The notes: generated from the sequence alone by a model not told the origin. 64,000 nucleotides of DNA from Flavobacterium soyangense (GCF_015277675.1 NZ_JADHEC010000002.1:116925-180924), one strand, 5' to 3'; shown: positions 53,046 through 61,983, counted from the stretch's first letter. Numbers and translations are program-made.

Positions 53046-53053
53046 CAAAGGTA
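53046..53053 (-). promoter_or_regulatory. -7 promoter box for the TrhO-TrhP fusion
   Basis: The minus strand reads TACCTTTG (TAnnTTTG), 34 bases before the ATG at 53011. A CCGCAAAGG repeat motif lies just upstream. Confidence 0.45.
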
Positions 53054-53058
53054 GAATG

Positions 53059-53080
53059 TTTACCGCAAAGGCGCAAGGTT
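53059..53080. repeat. CCGCAAAG repeat motif, copy C (one end only)
   Basis: TTTACCGCAAAGGCGCAAGG is the same left-end sequence as in the elements at 2036 and 55640. The matching right end was not found here. Confidence 0.5.
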
Positions 53081-53109
53081 TTTATAAAGTTCACAGATTT
53101 ATTAAAAGC

Positions 53110-53137
53110 AAAAAGCACTAAATTAATAGTGCTTTTT
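53110..53137 (-). terminator. Intrinsic terminator of the bacilliredoxin gene
   Basis: AAAAAGCACTA (53110-53120) pairs with TAGTGCTTTTT (53127-53137). It lies 22 bases downstream of the minus-strand stop, and a T-run closes the hairpin in that direction. Confidence 0.75.
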
Positions 53138-53158
53138 GTAAAATGTGATCTAAAAATA

Positions 53159-53569
53159 TTAGCAATACTCGTTGAAAGCGTCTTTCAAGTTATCAGCAAT
53201 TAATTCAGCAGCACGACCTTCAATATGGTGACGCTCTAGCATATGAACTAGTTCGCCATCTTTGAACAAGGCAATACTTGGTGAAGAAGGAGGAAAAGGA
53301 AACATAAATCCTCTTGCAGCATCAACAGCTTCTTTGTCAACTCCTGCAAAAACGGTCACTAAATGATCTGGTTTTTTAGCATTGTCCAAACTCATTTTTG
53401 ATCCCGGACGTGCATTTCTGGCAGCACAACCACAAACGGAGTTGACAACCACAAGTGTTGTCCCTGTTGCTTTCATTGCGTTTTCAACTTCTTCGGCAGT
53501 GTATAATTCTTGAAAACCTACAGATGTTAATTCTTCCTGCATTGGTTTTACCATTTCTTCTGGATACAT
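53159..53569 (-). CDS. Bacilliredoxin, BrxA/BrxB (YphP/YqiW) family
   Basis: 136 residues, thioredoxin fold. The active site VNSVCGCAARNARPG carries the CGC motif (near 44-52). Family members remove bacillithiol from mixed disulfides; similar proteins occur in bacillithiol-making Bacteroidota. The length is standard. It appears to be a single-gene transcript with its own terminator. Confidence 0.9.
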   Translation of the reverse strand: MYPEEMVKPMQEELTSVGFQELYTAEEVENAMKATGTTLVVVNSVCGCAARNARPGSKMSLDNAKKPDHLVTVFAGVDKEAVDAARGFMFPFPPSSPSIALFKDGELVHMLERHHIEGRAAELIADNLKDAFNEYC

Positions 53570-53695
53570 ATTTTTTTATTTAAGGATTAATGTTTGAAAG
53601 TTACAAAGTTACGAAGTTTAAAACCAACAAGTTTATTTAAGGATAAAGTTTTTTTATAGTTTCATAATCACAAATAATCAGCAAAGTTTAAAATA

Positions 53696-53711
53696 TTTAG
53701 GTTAGTCTAAA
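53696..53711. promoter_or_regulatory. DtxR/MntR-type operator upstream of mntH
   Basis: TTTAGGTTAGTCTAAA is a near-palindrome that matches the first 14 bases of the DtxR-box consensus (TTAGGTTAGCCTAA) with one mismatch. It lies just upstream of the mntH promoter candidate, and a DtxR-family regulator is encoded directly downstream of mntH. Confidence 0.65.
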
Positions 53712-53718
53712 AATATTA

Positions 53719-53746
53719 TTTGGTTAACAAAAAATCAGTACATTTG
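53719..53746 (+). promoter_or_regulatory. Predicted promoter of mntH
   Basis: TTTG (53719-53722), 16 bases, then TACATTTG (53739-53746), 17 bases before the ATG. The spacer is a little shorter than usual for Bacteroidota promoters. Confidence 0.45.
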
Positions 53747-53763
53747 TTTCAAATACTGTTTTT

Positions 53764-55635
53764 ATGAGCAAATCATTAGAAGAAGTTAACCAATCGGTTG
53801 CTACGCAAAATAAGACATCAACTTTTAGAAAAATCCTAGCTTTTTTCGGACCGGCTTATTTGATTAGTGTGGGATATATGGATCCGGGAAACTGGGCGAC
53901 TGATATTGCCGGCGGAAGCCAGTTTGGTTATGCCTTGCTTTGGGTTTTATTGATGAGCAACTTGATGGCGTTGCTCTTGCAAAGTTTGAGTGCTCGCCTG
54001 GGAATTGTCACACAACGTGACCTAGCACAAGCTTCTCGTGAAACTTATTCGCCTTTTATTAATTACATTCTTTATTTTCTTGCTGAAATTGCCATCGCTG
54101 CCTGCGACCTCGCCGAAGTATTGGGAATGGCAATCGGAATTAATTTGTTGTTTGGAATCCCGTTGATTGAAGCGGTGATGATTACAGTTTTGGACACTTT
54201 TTTATTACTGTTTCTCATCAATAAAGGAATCCGAAAAATGGAAGCTTTTATCATTGCATTGGTCTTGATAATTGGGATTTCTTTTGTTTTCGAAATGTTT
54301 TTCGCCCAACCCGAAATGGGAAAAGTGATTTATGGTTTAATTCCTTCAATGCCTAATTCTGCAGCTTTATACATTGCCATTGGGATTATTGGGGCCACGG
54401 TTATGCCACACAATTTATACCTGCATTCTTCACTTGTTCAAACCCGAAAATTCGACCGAAGCGTTGCAGGAATCAAGCAAGCATTAAAATATAATTTAAT
54501 CGATAGTACGATTGCCCTGAATCTGGCATTCTTTGTAAATGCAGCAATTTTAATATTGGCAGCAGCTACGTTTTACAAAAACGGAATGTTTGAGGTTGCT
54601 GAAATTCAAGATGCCTACAAATTTATGGAGCCTATGTTGGGTTCTAAATGGGCGCCAATATTGTTCGCCGTTGCCTTGATTGCCGCAGGTCAAAGTTCTA
54701 CAATCACCGGAACTTTAGCAGGACAAATTGTTATGGAAGGCTATTTAAATTTAAGAATTCAACCATGGGTTCGAAGAATAATCACCCGATTAATTGCCAT
54801 CATTCCGGCAGTAATTGTAATCACGATTTTTGGCGAAAGCGTGACAGGAAAACTCTTGATTTTAAGCCAAGTGATTTTGAGTTTGCAATTAGGATTTGCC
54901 ATAATTCCGTTGATTCATTTTGTAAGTGACAAGTCTAAAATGAAAGGTTTTCATATTAGCAAAACTACCCAAATTATTTCCTGGATTGTTGCCTTGATTA
55001 TTGTTTCGCTTAATGTTAAACTTGTTTTTGATGAAATTTTAGGCTGGCTAGAAACTTCTGAAAGTCCAATTTTATTATGGATGACGGTTGTTCCGCTGGC
55101 AATTGGATTTTTGATTTTGCTTTTGTATATTGTCTTCAAACCTTTTATTACCAAAGCAAAACAGGAAATTCAAAATCATTCGCCACACAATCTAAACCTG
55201 CAATTTTTCAAAAGAGGAACTTACAATAAAAAGAGAATTGCTGTTTCGGTCGATTTCTCTTCGGCAGATGAGGTTGCCATAAATCACGCCTTTGAATTGG
55301 GTGGAATGGAAGCAAAATACACCTTGATTCACGTTGTAGAAACCGTTGGAGCGATGGTTTATGGGAAGAACATTGAAGACCACGAAACCTTAATTGATGC
55401 AAAATTATTGGCAGAATACAAGGAAATGCTTTCGAAAAAAGGATTTAAGATAAAAACTAAATTAGGTTTTGGCAAACCAAACAATGTTATTCCAGAAATT
55501 ATCAATAAAGGGAAATTTGATGTATTGGTAATGGGAACTCACGGTCACACAGGCTTCAAGGACTTGATTTTTGGAACTACCGTCGACAAGTTGAGACATA
55601 AAATTTCGATTCCGTTGTTTATTGTAAAAATTTAA
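53764..55635 (+). CDS. mntH: Nramp divalent-metal transporter (MntH) with C-terminal universal stress domain
   Basis: 623 residues. Residues 20-470 are the Nramp transporter with about 11 TM helices: SVGYMDPGNWATDIAGGS (metal-binding DPGN, near 37-54) and MPHNLYLHS (near 218-226). Family members import Mn2+ or Fe2+ with protons. Residues 490-623 are a cytoplasmic Usp domain (KRIAVSVDFSSADE, then GTHGHTGFKDLIFGTTVDKL, the G-x2-G-x9-G ATP-binding pattern). Ordinary MntH is about 410-450 residues, so this is a true fusion. It is followed by an mntR-like gene, and a DtxR-type box lies upstream. Confidence 0.93.
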   Translation: MSKSLEEVNQSVATQNKTSTFRKILAFFGPAYLISVGYMDPGNWATDIAGGSQFGYALLWVLLMSNLMALLLQSLSARLGIVTQRDLAQASRETYSPFINYILYFLAEIAIAACDLAEVLGMAIGINLLFGIPLIEAVMITVLDTFLLLFLINKGIRKMEAFIIALVLIIGISFVFEMFFAQPEMGKVIYGLIPSMPNSAALYIAIGIIGATVMPHNLYLHSSLVQTRKFDRSVAGIKQALKYNLIDSTIALNLAFFVNAAILILAAATFYKNGMFEVAEIQDAYKFMEPMLGSKWAPILFAVALIAAGQSSTITGTLAGQIVMEGYLNLRIQPWVRRIITRLIAIIPAVIVITIFGESVTGKLLILSQVILSLQLGFAIIPLIHFVSDKSKMKGFHISKTTQIISWIVALIIVSLNVKLVFDEILGWLETSESPILLWMTVVPLAIGFLILLLYIVFKPFITKAKQEIQNHSPHNLNLQFFKRGTYNKKRIAVSVDFSSADEVAINHAFELGGMEAKYTLIHVVETVGAMVYGKNIEDHETLIDAKLLAEYKEMLSKKGFKIKTKLGFGKPNNVIPEIINKGKFDVLVMGTHGHTGFKDLIFGTTVDKLRHKISIPLFIVKI

Positions 55636-55639
55636 AATT

Positions 55640-55813
55640 TAACCGCAAAGGAAACTAAGAAATCTCAAAGGACACAAAGTTTTTGTGAAAAGTTAAGTCA
55701 ATTATTTTCAAAGTAACAGAGATTTTATTGCACTCTAAAAAGCCGAAGGTTTTTAACTTTGCGAACTTAAATTTATAAACAAAAGAAAAGGACTTTGCGT
55801 CTTTGCGGTAAAA
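55640..55813. repeat. Dispersed CCGCAAAG/CTTTGCGG element, copy B
   Basis: The mntH-mntR gap opens with TTTAACCGCAAAGG and ends CTTTGCGTCTTTGCGGTAAA. The ends are inverted copies of each other, and an internal AACTTTGCGAACTTAAA motif lies near 55757. It shares this order with copy A at 2036-2220. It resembles a small non-coding mobile or REP-like element. Confidence 0.65.
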
Positions 55814-55863
55814 CTTTCATTATAAATACTTTCCAAAATTTTTAATCTTCAATCAAAAATTCT

Positions 55864-56520
55864 ATGACTTTTTCAGAAGAAAATTATCTCAAGACCATCT
55901 ATCATCTTACAAATCTTTCCGATTCAGAAGTTAGCACGAATGCGATTGCCGAAATGATAGAAACCAAAGCCTCTTCTGTAACGGATATGCTAAGGAAATT
56001 ATCCGAAAAGGATTTAGTGAATTACAAAAAATACCAAGGTGTTTCGCTAACCGAAAAAGGAAATTTAATTGCCAAAATGATTGTAAGAAAACACCGTTTG
56101 TGGGAAGTTTTTTTAGTGAAAAAATTAGATTTTCCTTGGGATGAGGTACACGATATTGCCGAACAATTAGAACACATAAAATCCGAAGAACTTATCAATA
56201 AATTGGATGATTTCCTAGGGAACCCAACCGAAGATCCTCACGGTGATCCTATCCCTGATGCTCAAGGAAGAATGGTTAAAACGGACAAACAATTGCTTTC
56301 TGATTTAGCGGTAAATCAAATTGGGATTTGTGTAGGGGTAAAAGATTCTTCGGCAGATTTCTTGAAATACCTGGATAAACAAGAAATTGCTTTGGGTTCA
56401 AAAATCGAAATTATCTCCAAAGAAACTTTCGATTTGTCAATAAAAATAAAAGTGTACACTAAAGAATTAACTATTTCGAATAAAATTGCAAGCAATCTTT
56501 TTGTCAAAGTTGCTTATTGA
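55864..56520 (+). CDS. DtxR/MntR family metal-dependent repressor
   Basis: 218 residues. The N-terminal winged HTH (FSEENYLKTIYHL, then VSTNAIAEMIETKASSVTDMLRKL) is followed by the metal-binding dimerisation domain (VRKHRLWEVFLVKKLDFPWDEVHDIAEQLEHIKSEEL region, near 78-112, with His/Glu ligands) and a C-terminal FeoA/SH3-like domain. Such proteins repress metal-uptake genes when Mn2+ or Fe2+ is plentiful. Adjacent mntH with an upstream DtxR-type box is the obvious target; feo genes on the opposite strand downstream are another candidate. Confidence 0.9.
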   Translation: MTFSEENYLKTIYHLTNLSDSEVSTNAIAEMIETKASSVTDMLRKLSEKDLVNYKKYQGVSLTEKGNLIAKMIVRKHRLWEVFLVKKLDFPWDEVHDIAEQLEHIKSEELINKLDDFLGNPTEDPHGDPIPDAQGRMVKTDKQLLSDLAVNQIGICVGVKDSSADFLKYLDKQEIALGSKIEIISKETFDLSIKIKVYTKELTISNKIASNLFVKVAY

Positions 56521-56636
56521 CAATTACAATCATCACCGCAGTTTTTATCGGTTTTTTTCTTTTTGAAAAAGAATTTTCGAAATAAAAAAGCAATTGCAAA
56601 TGCTAGAGTTATATAGGTTAAAATGTCTTGAATCAT
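56514..56636 (-). CDS. FeoB-associated Cys-rich small membrane protein (40 residues)
   Basis: A 40-residue peptide starting MIQDILTYITLAFAIAF, with one TM helix (about 3-19), a basic FRKFFFKKKK stretch and a C-terminal NCGDDCNCQ containing three Cys. This layout matches the FeoB-associated Cys-rich membrane family. It starts 6 bases after the feoB stop on the same strand and its 3' end overlaps the convergent mntR stop by 7 bases. It may aid FeoB assembly or iron handling, like FeoC in other bacteria. It is easily missed because of its size. Confidence 0.8.
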   Translation of the reverse strand: MIQDILTYITLAFAIAFLFRKFFFKKKKTDKNCGDDCNCQ

Positions 56637-56641
56637 ACTAT

Positions 56642-58747
56642 TTATTTTAAAATTTGGTAAGCGATTAATGCAACAATATAGGCAAAACTACTCATAAAAA
56701 CCAATTGGCCCATAGGCCACTTCCAACTGTTCGTCTCCTTTTTTGTAACGGCCAAAGTGCTTGCGCATTGCATCGCAAAAGCATAAAACAAGAGCAAGGA
56801 AATTCCGGAAGCAAAATTAAATATTTTATCACCGGTTTCGTGGTTAGCCTCTTCTTTCATTTTGCTTCTGATGGTTTCATCGTTTTTGCCATCGCCTCCA
56901 ACACTATAAATAGTGGCTAATGTTCCCACAAAAACTTCTCTTGCGGCAAATGAACTGATAATTGCAACGCCAATTTTCCAATCGTAACCCAAAGGAGAAA
57001 TCAAGGGTTCTATGGTTTTTCCCATTATACCAATATAGGAATGTTCTAATTTGTAGGACGCTAATTTGTTGTCAAAGGCTCGTTTTGTTAAACTGCTGTT
57101 CTCTGTTTTTGAATGAAGGATTTCTTCGGCATTTTTGAATTTTTCGCTTGGGCTATAAGAAGCCAAAAACCATAAAACTACTGATATTGCCAGGATGATT
57201 TTTCCTGCTCCAAAGACAAAAGCTTTGGTTTTTTCGATAACAGTTATCCCCACGTTTTTGAACATTGGCAACTTGTAATTGGGCATTTCGACCACAAAGA
57301 AAGTTTTGCAATTCAATTTTAGGACTTTGTTGAGGATATAAGCCGAAAGTATTGCCATTGAAAAACCAAGAAAATACAACAACATCAGTGTCAATCCTTG
57401 TAAGTTTAGAAATCCAAAAACAAATTTGTCAGGAATTACTAATCCAATGATAATGGCATAAACAGGCAATCTAGCGGAACAAGTGGTAAATGGTGTAACC
57501 AAAATTGTGATTAATCTTTCTTTCCAGTTTTCGATATTTCTTGTGGCCATAATCGCCGGAATAGCGCAAGCAGTTCCTGAAATTAGCGGAACCACACTTT
57601 TGCCGGAAAGTCCAAATTTGCGCATAATTTTGTCCATCAAAAACACTACACGACTCATATAACCGCTTTCTTCGAGAACAGAAATGAACAAGAACAGAAA
57701 AGTGATTTGGGGAATAAACATCAAAATGCCGCCAACTCCAGGGATAATTCCTTGTGCGATTAAATTTGTAAAAGTGCCTGGAGGCAAATTTTGGCTTGCC
57801 GCAGCACTCAGACCGGCAAAAATACGGTCAATAAAATCCATAGGAATTTTTGACCATTCGAAAATCGATTGAAAAATTCCAAATAATACAGCAAAGAAAA
57901 TCATATAACCCCAAAATTTATGTGTGAGGACACGATCCAGTTTACTTCTGAAATCTGTAGCGGAAGCGGAATCTATTTTTTGACCTATTTTTAGCGTATT
58001 ATTTATAAATTGATAGCGCTTGATGGTTTCTTTTTGTTGCAGTCTTTTTAACTCAGAATCTGATTTTGTAAACGAATTGTGTTCGAGTGCTTTCCTGTTC
58101 AAATCCACAAAATTTACATCTTGTGTAATAACCAACCAAAGTTTATATAAGGACTGGTTTGGAAACGTTTTTCGGAGATTGTCAAAATAAACATCGTCGA
58201 TAGAAGATGCATTCAAACACGGTTCTGTCGAAATGGTTTTGTATGTTGTAATTAATTTTTTTAATTCTTCAATTCCAATGTTTTTTCGGGAACTTACCAG
58301 TGCAATTTTCGTTTTTAACTTTTCTTCTAAAAATGGAATGTCCAGCGAAATTCCTTTCAGTTTCATTCTGTCAATCATATTGATGACTAGAATGGTTGGA
58401 ATTTCTAAGTCTTTTATTTGGGTAAAAAGCAATAAATTACGCTTTAAATTTTCTACTTCAGAAACCAAAACAATTACATCGGGAAAGAGTTTGTCTTTTT
58501 TGTTGAGCAAAAGATCAATCACCACACTTTCATCGGCAGAACTGGCATTCAAACTGTATGTTCCCGGTAAATCGATTACGTTTGCATTGATATTTGTGGA
58601 TAATTTGCAAAAACCGACTTTCTTTTCGACTGTAATTCCTGGATAATTTCCTACTTGTTGGTTTAAACCCGTAAGTTGGTTAAAAACCGAAGTTTTTCCC
58701 ACGTTTGGATTCCCAATTAAAGCGACATTGATATTTTGCTTGCTCAT
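56642..58747 (-). CDS. feoB: Ferrous iron transport protein B
   Basis: 701 residues. The N-terminal G-domain shows G1 GNPNVGKTS (12-20), G3 DLPGTYSL, G4 NMID and the GTPase-coupled helical domain. The transmembrane part (from about 280) contains two Gate repeats. It imports Fe2+ across the inner membrane. The feoA stop is 6 bases upstream, and the small Cys-rich gene follows, giving a compact feoA-feoB-accessory operon. Confidence 0.96.
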   Translation of the reverse strand: MSKQNINVALIGNPNVGKTSVFNQLTGLNQQVGNYPGITVEKKVGFCKLSTNINANVIDLPGTYSLNASSADESVVIDLLLNKKDKLFPDVIVLVSEVENLKRNLLLFTQIKDLEIPTILVINMIDRMKLKGISLDIPFLEEKLKTKIALVSSRKNIGIEELKKLITTYKTISTEPCLNASSIDDVYFDNLRKTFPNQSLYKLWLVITQDVNFVDLNRKALEHNSFTKSDSELKRLQQKETIKRYQFINNTLKIGQKIDSASATDFRSKLDRVLTHKFWGYMIFFAVLFGIFQSIFEWSKIPMDFIDRIFAGLSAAASQNLPPGTFTNLIAQGIIPGVGGILMFIPQITFLFLFISVLEESGYMSRVVFLMDKIMRKFGLSGKSVVPLISGTACAIPAIMATRNIENWKERLITILVTPFTTCSARLPVYAIIIGLVIPDKFVFGFLNLQGLTLMLLYFLGFSMAILSAYILNKVLKLNCKTFFVVEMPNYKLPMFKNVGITVIEKTKAFVFGAGKIILAISVVLWFLASYSPSEKFKNAEEILHSKTENSSLTKRAFDNKLASYKLEHSYIGIMGKTIEPLISPLGYDWKIGVAIISSFAAREVFVGTLATIYSVGGDGKNDETIRSKMKEEANHETGDKIFNFASGISLLLFYAFAMQCASTLAVTKKETNSWKWPMGQLVFMSSFAYIVALIAYQILK

Positions 58748-58753
58748 TTTGAG

Positions 58754-58987
58754 TTATTTTTTAATAATATCAACCTCAATTTCACGAGCAGTTTCGATGC
58801 GAATGGCCAGATGCGAACCATTTATATCCAAATATAAGGGATCGCCTAAAGGTGCGATTTGAAGCAATTCGACCGTATTTCCGGGCAAACAACCCATTTC
58901 CAATAATTTTAATGGAATGATGTCAGCATCAAAATCTATGATGACGGCTTTATCCCCTTTTTTTAAACTGGCAATCGTATTTTTCAA
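58754..58987 (-). CDS. feoA: Ferrous iron transport protein A
   Basis: 77 residues of SH3-like beta fold. Visible: LKKGDKAVIIDFD, then LLEMGCLPGNTVELLQIAPLGDPLYLDINGSHLAIR (given as a landmark near 28-63). It is a cytoplasmic partner that stimulates FeoB. It is the first gene of the feo operon. Confidence 0.93.
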   Translation of the reverse strand: MKNTIASLKKGDKAVIIDFDADIIPLKLLEMGCLPGNTVELLQIAPLGDPLYLDINGSHLAIRIETAREIEVDIIKK

Positions 58988-58994
58988 TTTCTTA

Positions 58995-59022
58995 TTTAGA
59001 TTGATTTTAGATTACAAAAGTA
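58995..59022 (-). promoter_or_regulatory. feo promoter and possible metal-regulator site
   Basis: TACTTTTG on the minus strand (59022-59015) fits the -7 box, 27 bases before the feoA ATG. Between it and the start, TTTAGATT occurs twice in direct repeat (58995-59002 and 59006-59013). The repeat may be a regulator site; it is not a DtxR palindrome. Confidence 0.35.
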
Positions 59023-59062
59023 CAGTAAAAAAAAGAATATAAAATGACAATTATCAGGTTTA

Positions 59063-59734
59063 CTATTTCTCGTCTTCCAAAAGCCAATTAATATCTTCGA
59101 TTAGCCTATGAATTTCTTCTTTTTTGGTTCCGTCATAAAAACCACGAACCCTTTTTTTGGAGTCAACAAGCACAAAATTTTCGGTGTGAACCATATCGTA
59201 AAGTTCGTCTGGTTTACCTTGTTTTACTGCCAAAAAAGATTTTCTTGCCATGATGTAAATCGCTTTTTTGTCGCCGGTTACCAAGTTCCATTTGCTGTCA
59301 TTCACGCCATTTATTCTTGCATATTCCTTCAAAACCGAAACACTGTCAATTTCAGGCAAAACCGTAAAGGAAAGCAACTTTACTTTTGGATTATCCAGAA
59401 ACGCTTTTTGCACATCGACTAAATTCGTTGTCATTTTTGGGCAAATGGATTTGCAGGTGGTGAAGAAAAAATCGGCAACATAAATTTTGCCTTCATAGTC
59501 TTTTTGGGTAATGGTTTTTCCGTTTTGATTGGTAAACGAAAAGTCAGCAATTACATGTTTATTGGCAACATATTGAACCGTCGTGTCCACTAATTCTGGG
59601 TTTACATCCGATGGATTGAAAATTGGTAAAGTTTTCGTTGGTTTCAAAGCAAAATAAAACAACGAAATTGTGATGGCAGAAAACACCAACAAAATACTAA
59701 AGAATTTCCGATATTTATAGAAAAAGGATTTCAT
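59063..59734 (-). CDS. SCO1/SenC family copper chaperone
   Basis: 223 residues from ATG 59734 (MKSFFYKYRKFF); an earlier in-frame start would add nine residues. One N-terminal TM helix (about 9-30) anchors a thioredoxin-fold domain with CKSICP (CxxxC) and a downstream His in MVHTENF, the three Cu ligands. It delivers Cu to the CuA site of cytochrome c oxidase in the periplasm. It lies upstream of the feo operon on the same strand. Confidence 0.9.
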   Translation of the reverse strand: MKSFFYKYRKFFSILLVFSAITISLFYFALKPTKTLPIFNPSDVNPELVDTTVQYVANKHVIADFSFTNQNGKTITQKDYEGKIYVADFFFTTCKSICPKMTTNLVDVQKAFLDNPKVKLLSFTVLPEIDSVSVLKEYARINGVNDSKWNLVTGDKKAIYIMARKSFLAVKQGKPDELYDMVHTENFVLVDSKKRVRGFYDGTKKEEIHRLIEDINWLLEDEK

Positions 59735-59750
59735 AAAAAATAATTTGGTG

Positions 59751-59758
59751 CAAAAGTA
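59751..59758 (-). promoter_or_regulatory. -7 promoter box for the SCO gene
   Basis: The minus strand reads TACTTTTG (TAnnTTTG), 16 bases before the ATG at 59734. Confidence 0.4.
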
Positions 59759-59834
59759 CAAAAAGGACTCTCGTTTTGAATTAAAGGATTGTTGTTTTGA
59801 ATAAATATTAACATTTTAATTCAAATTTTATAGA

Positions 59835-59842
59835 TAGTTTTG
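59835..59842 (+). promoter_or_regulatory. -7 promoter box for the M13 peptidase gene
   Basis: TAGTTTTG (TAnnTTTG) lies 26 bases before the ATG at 59869. Confidence 0.45.
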
Positions 59843-59868
59843 TGATAATAACCAAATCATCAAAATAA

Positions 59869-61932
59869 ATGAAATTACACATAAGAAAACGATTAGTTTT
59901 TGTGATTCCTGTAATGATTGGCTTCTCGTCAATTTTTGCACAAACTGTTCCTGAAAATAATATACAAGGAATAGTGCTTTCAAATATGGAGCTGTCAGTT
60001 AAACCCAATGAAGATTTTTATAAATTCGTAAATGGAGGTTGGCTTAAAAATACTGAAATCCCTGCAGACAAAACCCGTTGGGGGACGTATGATGAATTAC
60101 GTCAAAAAACAGACATCGATGCATTGAATATTCTAAAAGAAGCAGCAACTAATCCAAAATACAAATCAAATACCGATCAAGGAAAAGCTGTAAATCTCTA
60201 CAAATCCATTTTGGATACCGTAGGAAGAAACAAAAAAGGGTTATCTCCGCTTAAACCGTATTTAGCAAAAATAAATGCGGTAAAAAATGTTAAGGATTTG
60301 CAGGCTTTGTTAATTGAGATGGATCCTATTGGTGGCATAGGATTTATGAGTGTTGGAATTGATGGCGATGCCAAAAACAGCAATAGAAATGTGATTTATG
60401 TTAGTCCAGGAAGCTTAGGCTTGCCAGACCGTGATTACTATGTTTCTGACGACAAGGATTCTAAAGAAAAAAGAGATAAATACGTTTTACACGTTGCCAG
60501 AATGTTACAGTTTTTAGGTGAAAAACCAAAGAAAGCAAAATCTGAAGCTGACAAAATTTTAGCATTAGAAACAACGATGTCTCAGCCAAGATTTGATAGA
60601 GTGGAAAGACGAGATCGCCGAAAATCATACAACCTGATGACGGTTTCTGATTTGCAAAAACTAACGCCATCTATAGATTGGAATACTTATTTGACAAACA
60701 TTGGTTTGAAAAACGCAGATTCCTTGATTGTTTCGCAACCCAAATATATGGTTGCCTTAGAAGCTATTTTCAAAGAAAACAAAGTCGAGGATTGGAAAGC
60801 CTACATGCGTTGGACTTTGCTAAATAGATCAACATCAAAATTATCGACAATTGTTGAAACTGCGAATTGGGAATTTTATGGCAAAACGTTGACTGGAGCT
60901 ATCAAACAAAGACCTCGTGACGAATCTGCATTGCAAGTAATTAATGGAACCATTGGCGAAGCACTTGGAAAATTATATGTTGAGAAAAAATTCCCGCCAG
61001 AAGCCAAGGCGAAAGCAGAAAAAATGATTAAGAATATTTTTCTCGCCTTCGAAAATCGTATTAATAATTTGACTTGGATGTCTGCCGAAACCAAGATAAA
61101 AGCTATTGAAAAATTACATAAAATAAAAGCAAAAATTGGGTATCCTGACAAATGGAAAGATTATTCTACTCTTACTTTAAAAAGTCCAGAGGAAGGCGGA
61201 TCCTATTTTGAAAACATGAAAAACATAAGTCTTTGGAGTTTTAAAGAAGATTTAGATAAACTCAAAAAACCTGTAGACAAAACAGAATGGGCAGTAGCAC
61301 CACAAATAGTAAATGCTTTTTATAACCCATCATTTAACGAGATTACGTTTCCAGCAGGAGTTCTTCAACCACCATTTTACAATTATCAAGCAGATGAGGC
61401 CATAAATTATGGCTCAATAGGATGTACAATTGGTCACGAAGTTTCCCACGCTTTTGATGATTCAGGTTCTCGTTATGATTCAGATGGGAATTTAAATAAT
61501 TGGTGGACAGCTGAAGATTTAAAACAATTTACAGTTTTAACTGGCGCACTTGCAGATCAATATTCTGCAATAGAACCCTTGCCGGGAATTCATGTTGACG
61601 GAAAATTTACATTGGGTGAAAACATAGGAGATTTAGGAGGAGTAAATGTTTCTTTTGATGGATTGCAATTGTTTTTAAAAGATAATGGACGACCAGAATT
61701 AATTAATGGTTACAATCCGGAACAACGGTTTTATATTTCATGGACTACAAAATGGCGGTCACAAATACGTGATGAAGCTTTGAAAAACCAATTGAAAACA
61801 GATCCACATTCACCAGGAATGTATCGGGCGTATGTTCCTTTGCAAAATGTTGATGCTTTTTATAAAGCCTTCAACATCAAACCGGGAGACGGAATGTATG
61901 TTGCTCCAGAAAAAAGAGTGAAAATCTGGTAA
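59869..61932 (+). CDS. M13 family zinc metallopeptidase (neprilysin/PepO-like)
   Basis: 687 residues. A signal peptide (about 1-25, ending IFAQ) indicates export. The zinc site is GHEVSHAFDDSGSRYD (HExxH near 523-527), with the third ligand in GENIGDLGG (ExxxD near 584-588). The long helical N-terminal half (35-450) closes over the active site as in neprilysin. These enzymes cut short peptides. It is flanked by a strong bidirectional terminator downstream. Confidence 0.94.
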   Translation: MKLHIRKRLVFVIPVMIGFSSIFAQTVPENNIQGIVLSNMELSVKPNEDFYKFVNGGWLKNTEIPADKTRWGTYDELRQKTDIDALNILKEAATNPKYKSNTDQGKAVNLYKSILDTVGRNKKGLSPLKPYLAKINAVKNVKDLQALLIEMDPIGGIGFMSVGIDGDAKNSNRNVIYVSPGSLGLPDRDYYVSDDKDSKEKRDKYVLHVARMLQFLGEKPKKAKSEADKILALETTMSQPRFDRVERRDRRKSYNLMTVSDLQKLTPSIDWNTYLTNIGLKNADSLIVSQPKYMVALEAIFKENKVEDWKAYMRWTLLNRSTSKLSTIVETANWEFYGKTLTGAIKQRPRDESALQVINGTIGEALGKLYVEKKFPPEAKAKAEKMIKNIFLAFENRINNLTWMSAETKIKAIEKLHKIKAKIGYPDKWKDYSTLTLKSPEEGGSYFENMKNISLWSFKEDLDKLKKPVDKTEWAVAPQIVNAFYNPSFNEITFPAGVLQPPFYNYQADEAINYGSIGCTIGHEVSHAFDDSGSRYDSDGNLNNWWTAEDLKQFTVLTGALADQYSAIEPLPGIHVDGKFTLGENIGDLGGVNVSFDGLQLFLKDNGRPELINGYNPEQRFYISWTTKWRSQIRDEALKNQLKTDPHSPGMYRAYVPLQNVDAFYKAFNIKPGDGMYVAPEKRVKIW

Positions 61933-61949
61933 TTAATAAAAGTTAGTAT

Positions 61950-61981
61950 AAAAATTCCCAAGCTCCTACTTGGGAATTTTT
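61950..61981. terminator. Bidirectional terminator
   Basis: AAAAATTCCCAAG (61950-61962) and CTTGGGAATTTTT (61969-61981) form a perfect 13-bp stem with a 6-base loop. It lies between the convergent M13 and EamA genes. Confidence 0.85.
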
Positions 61982-61983
61982 AT

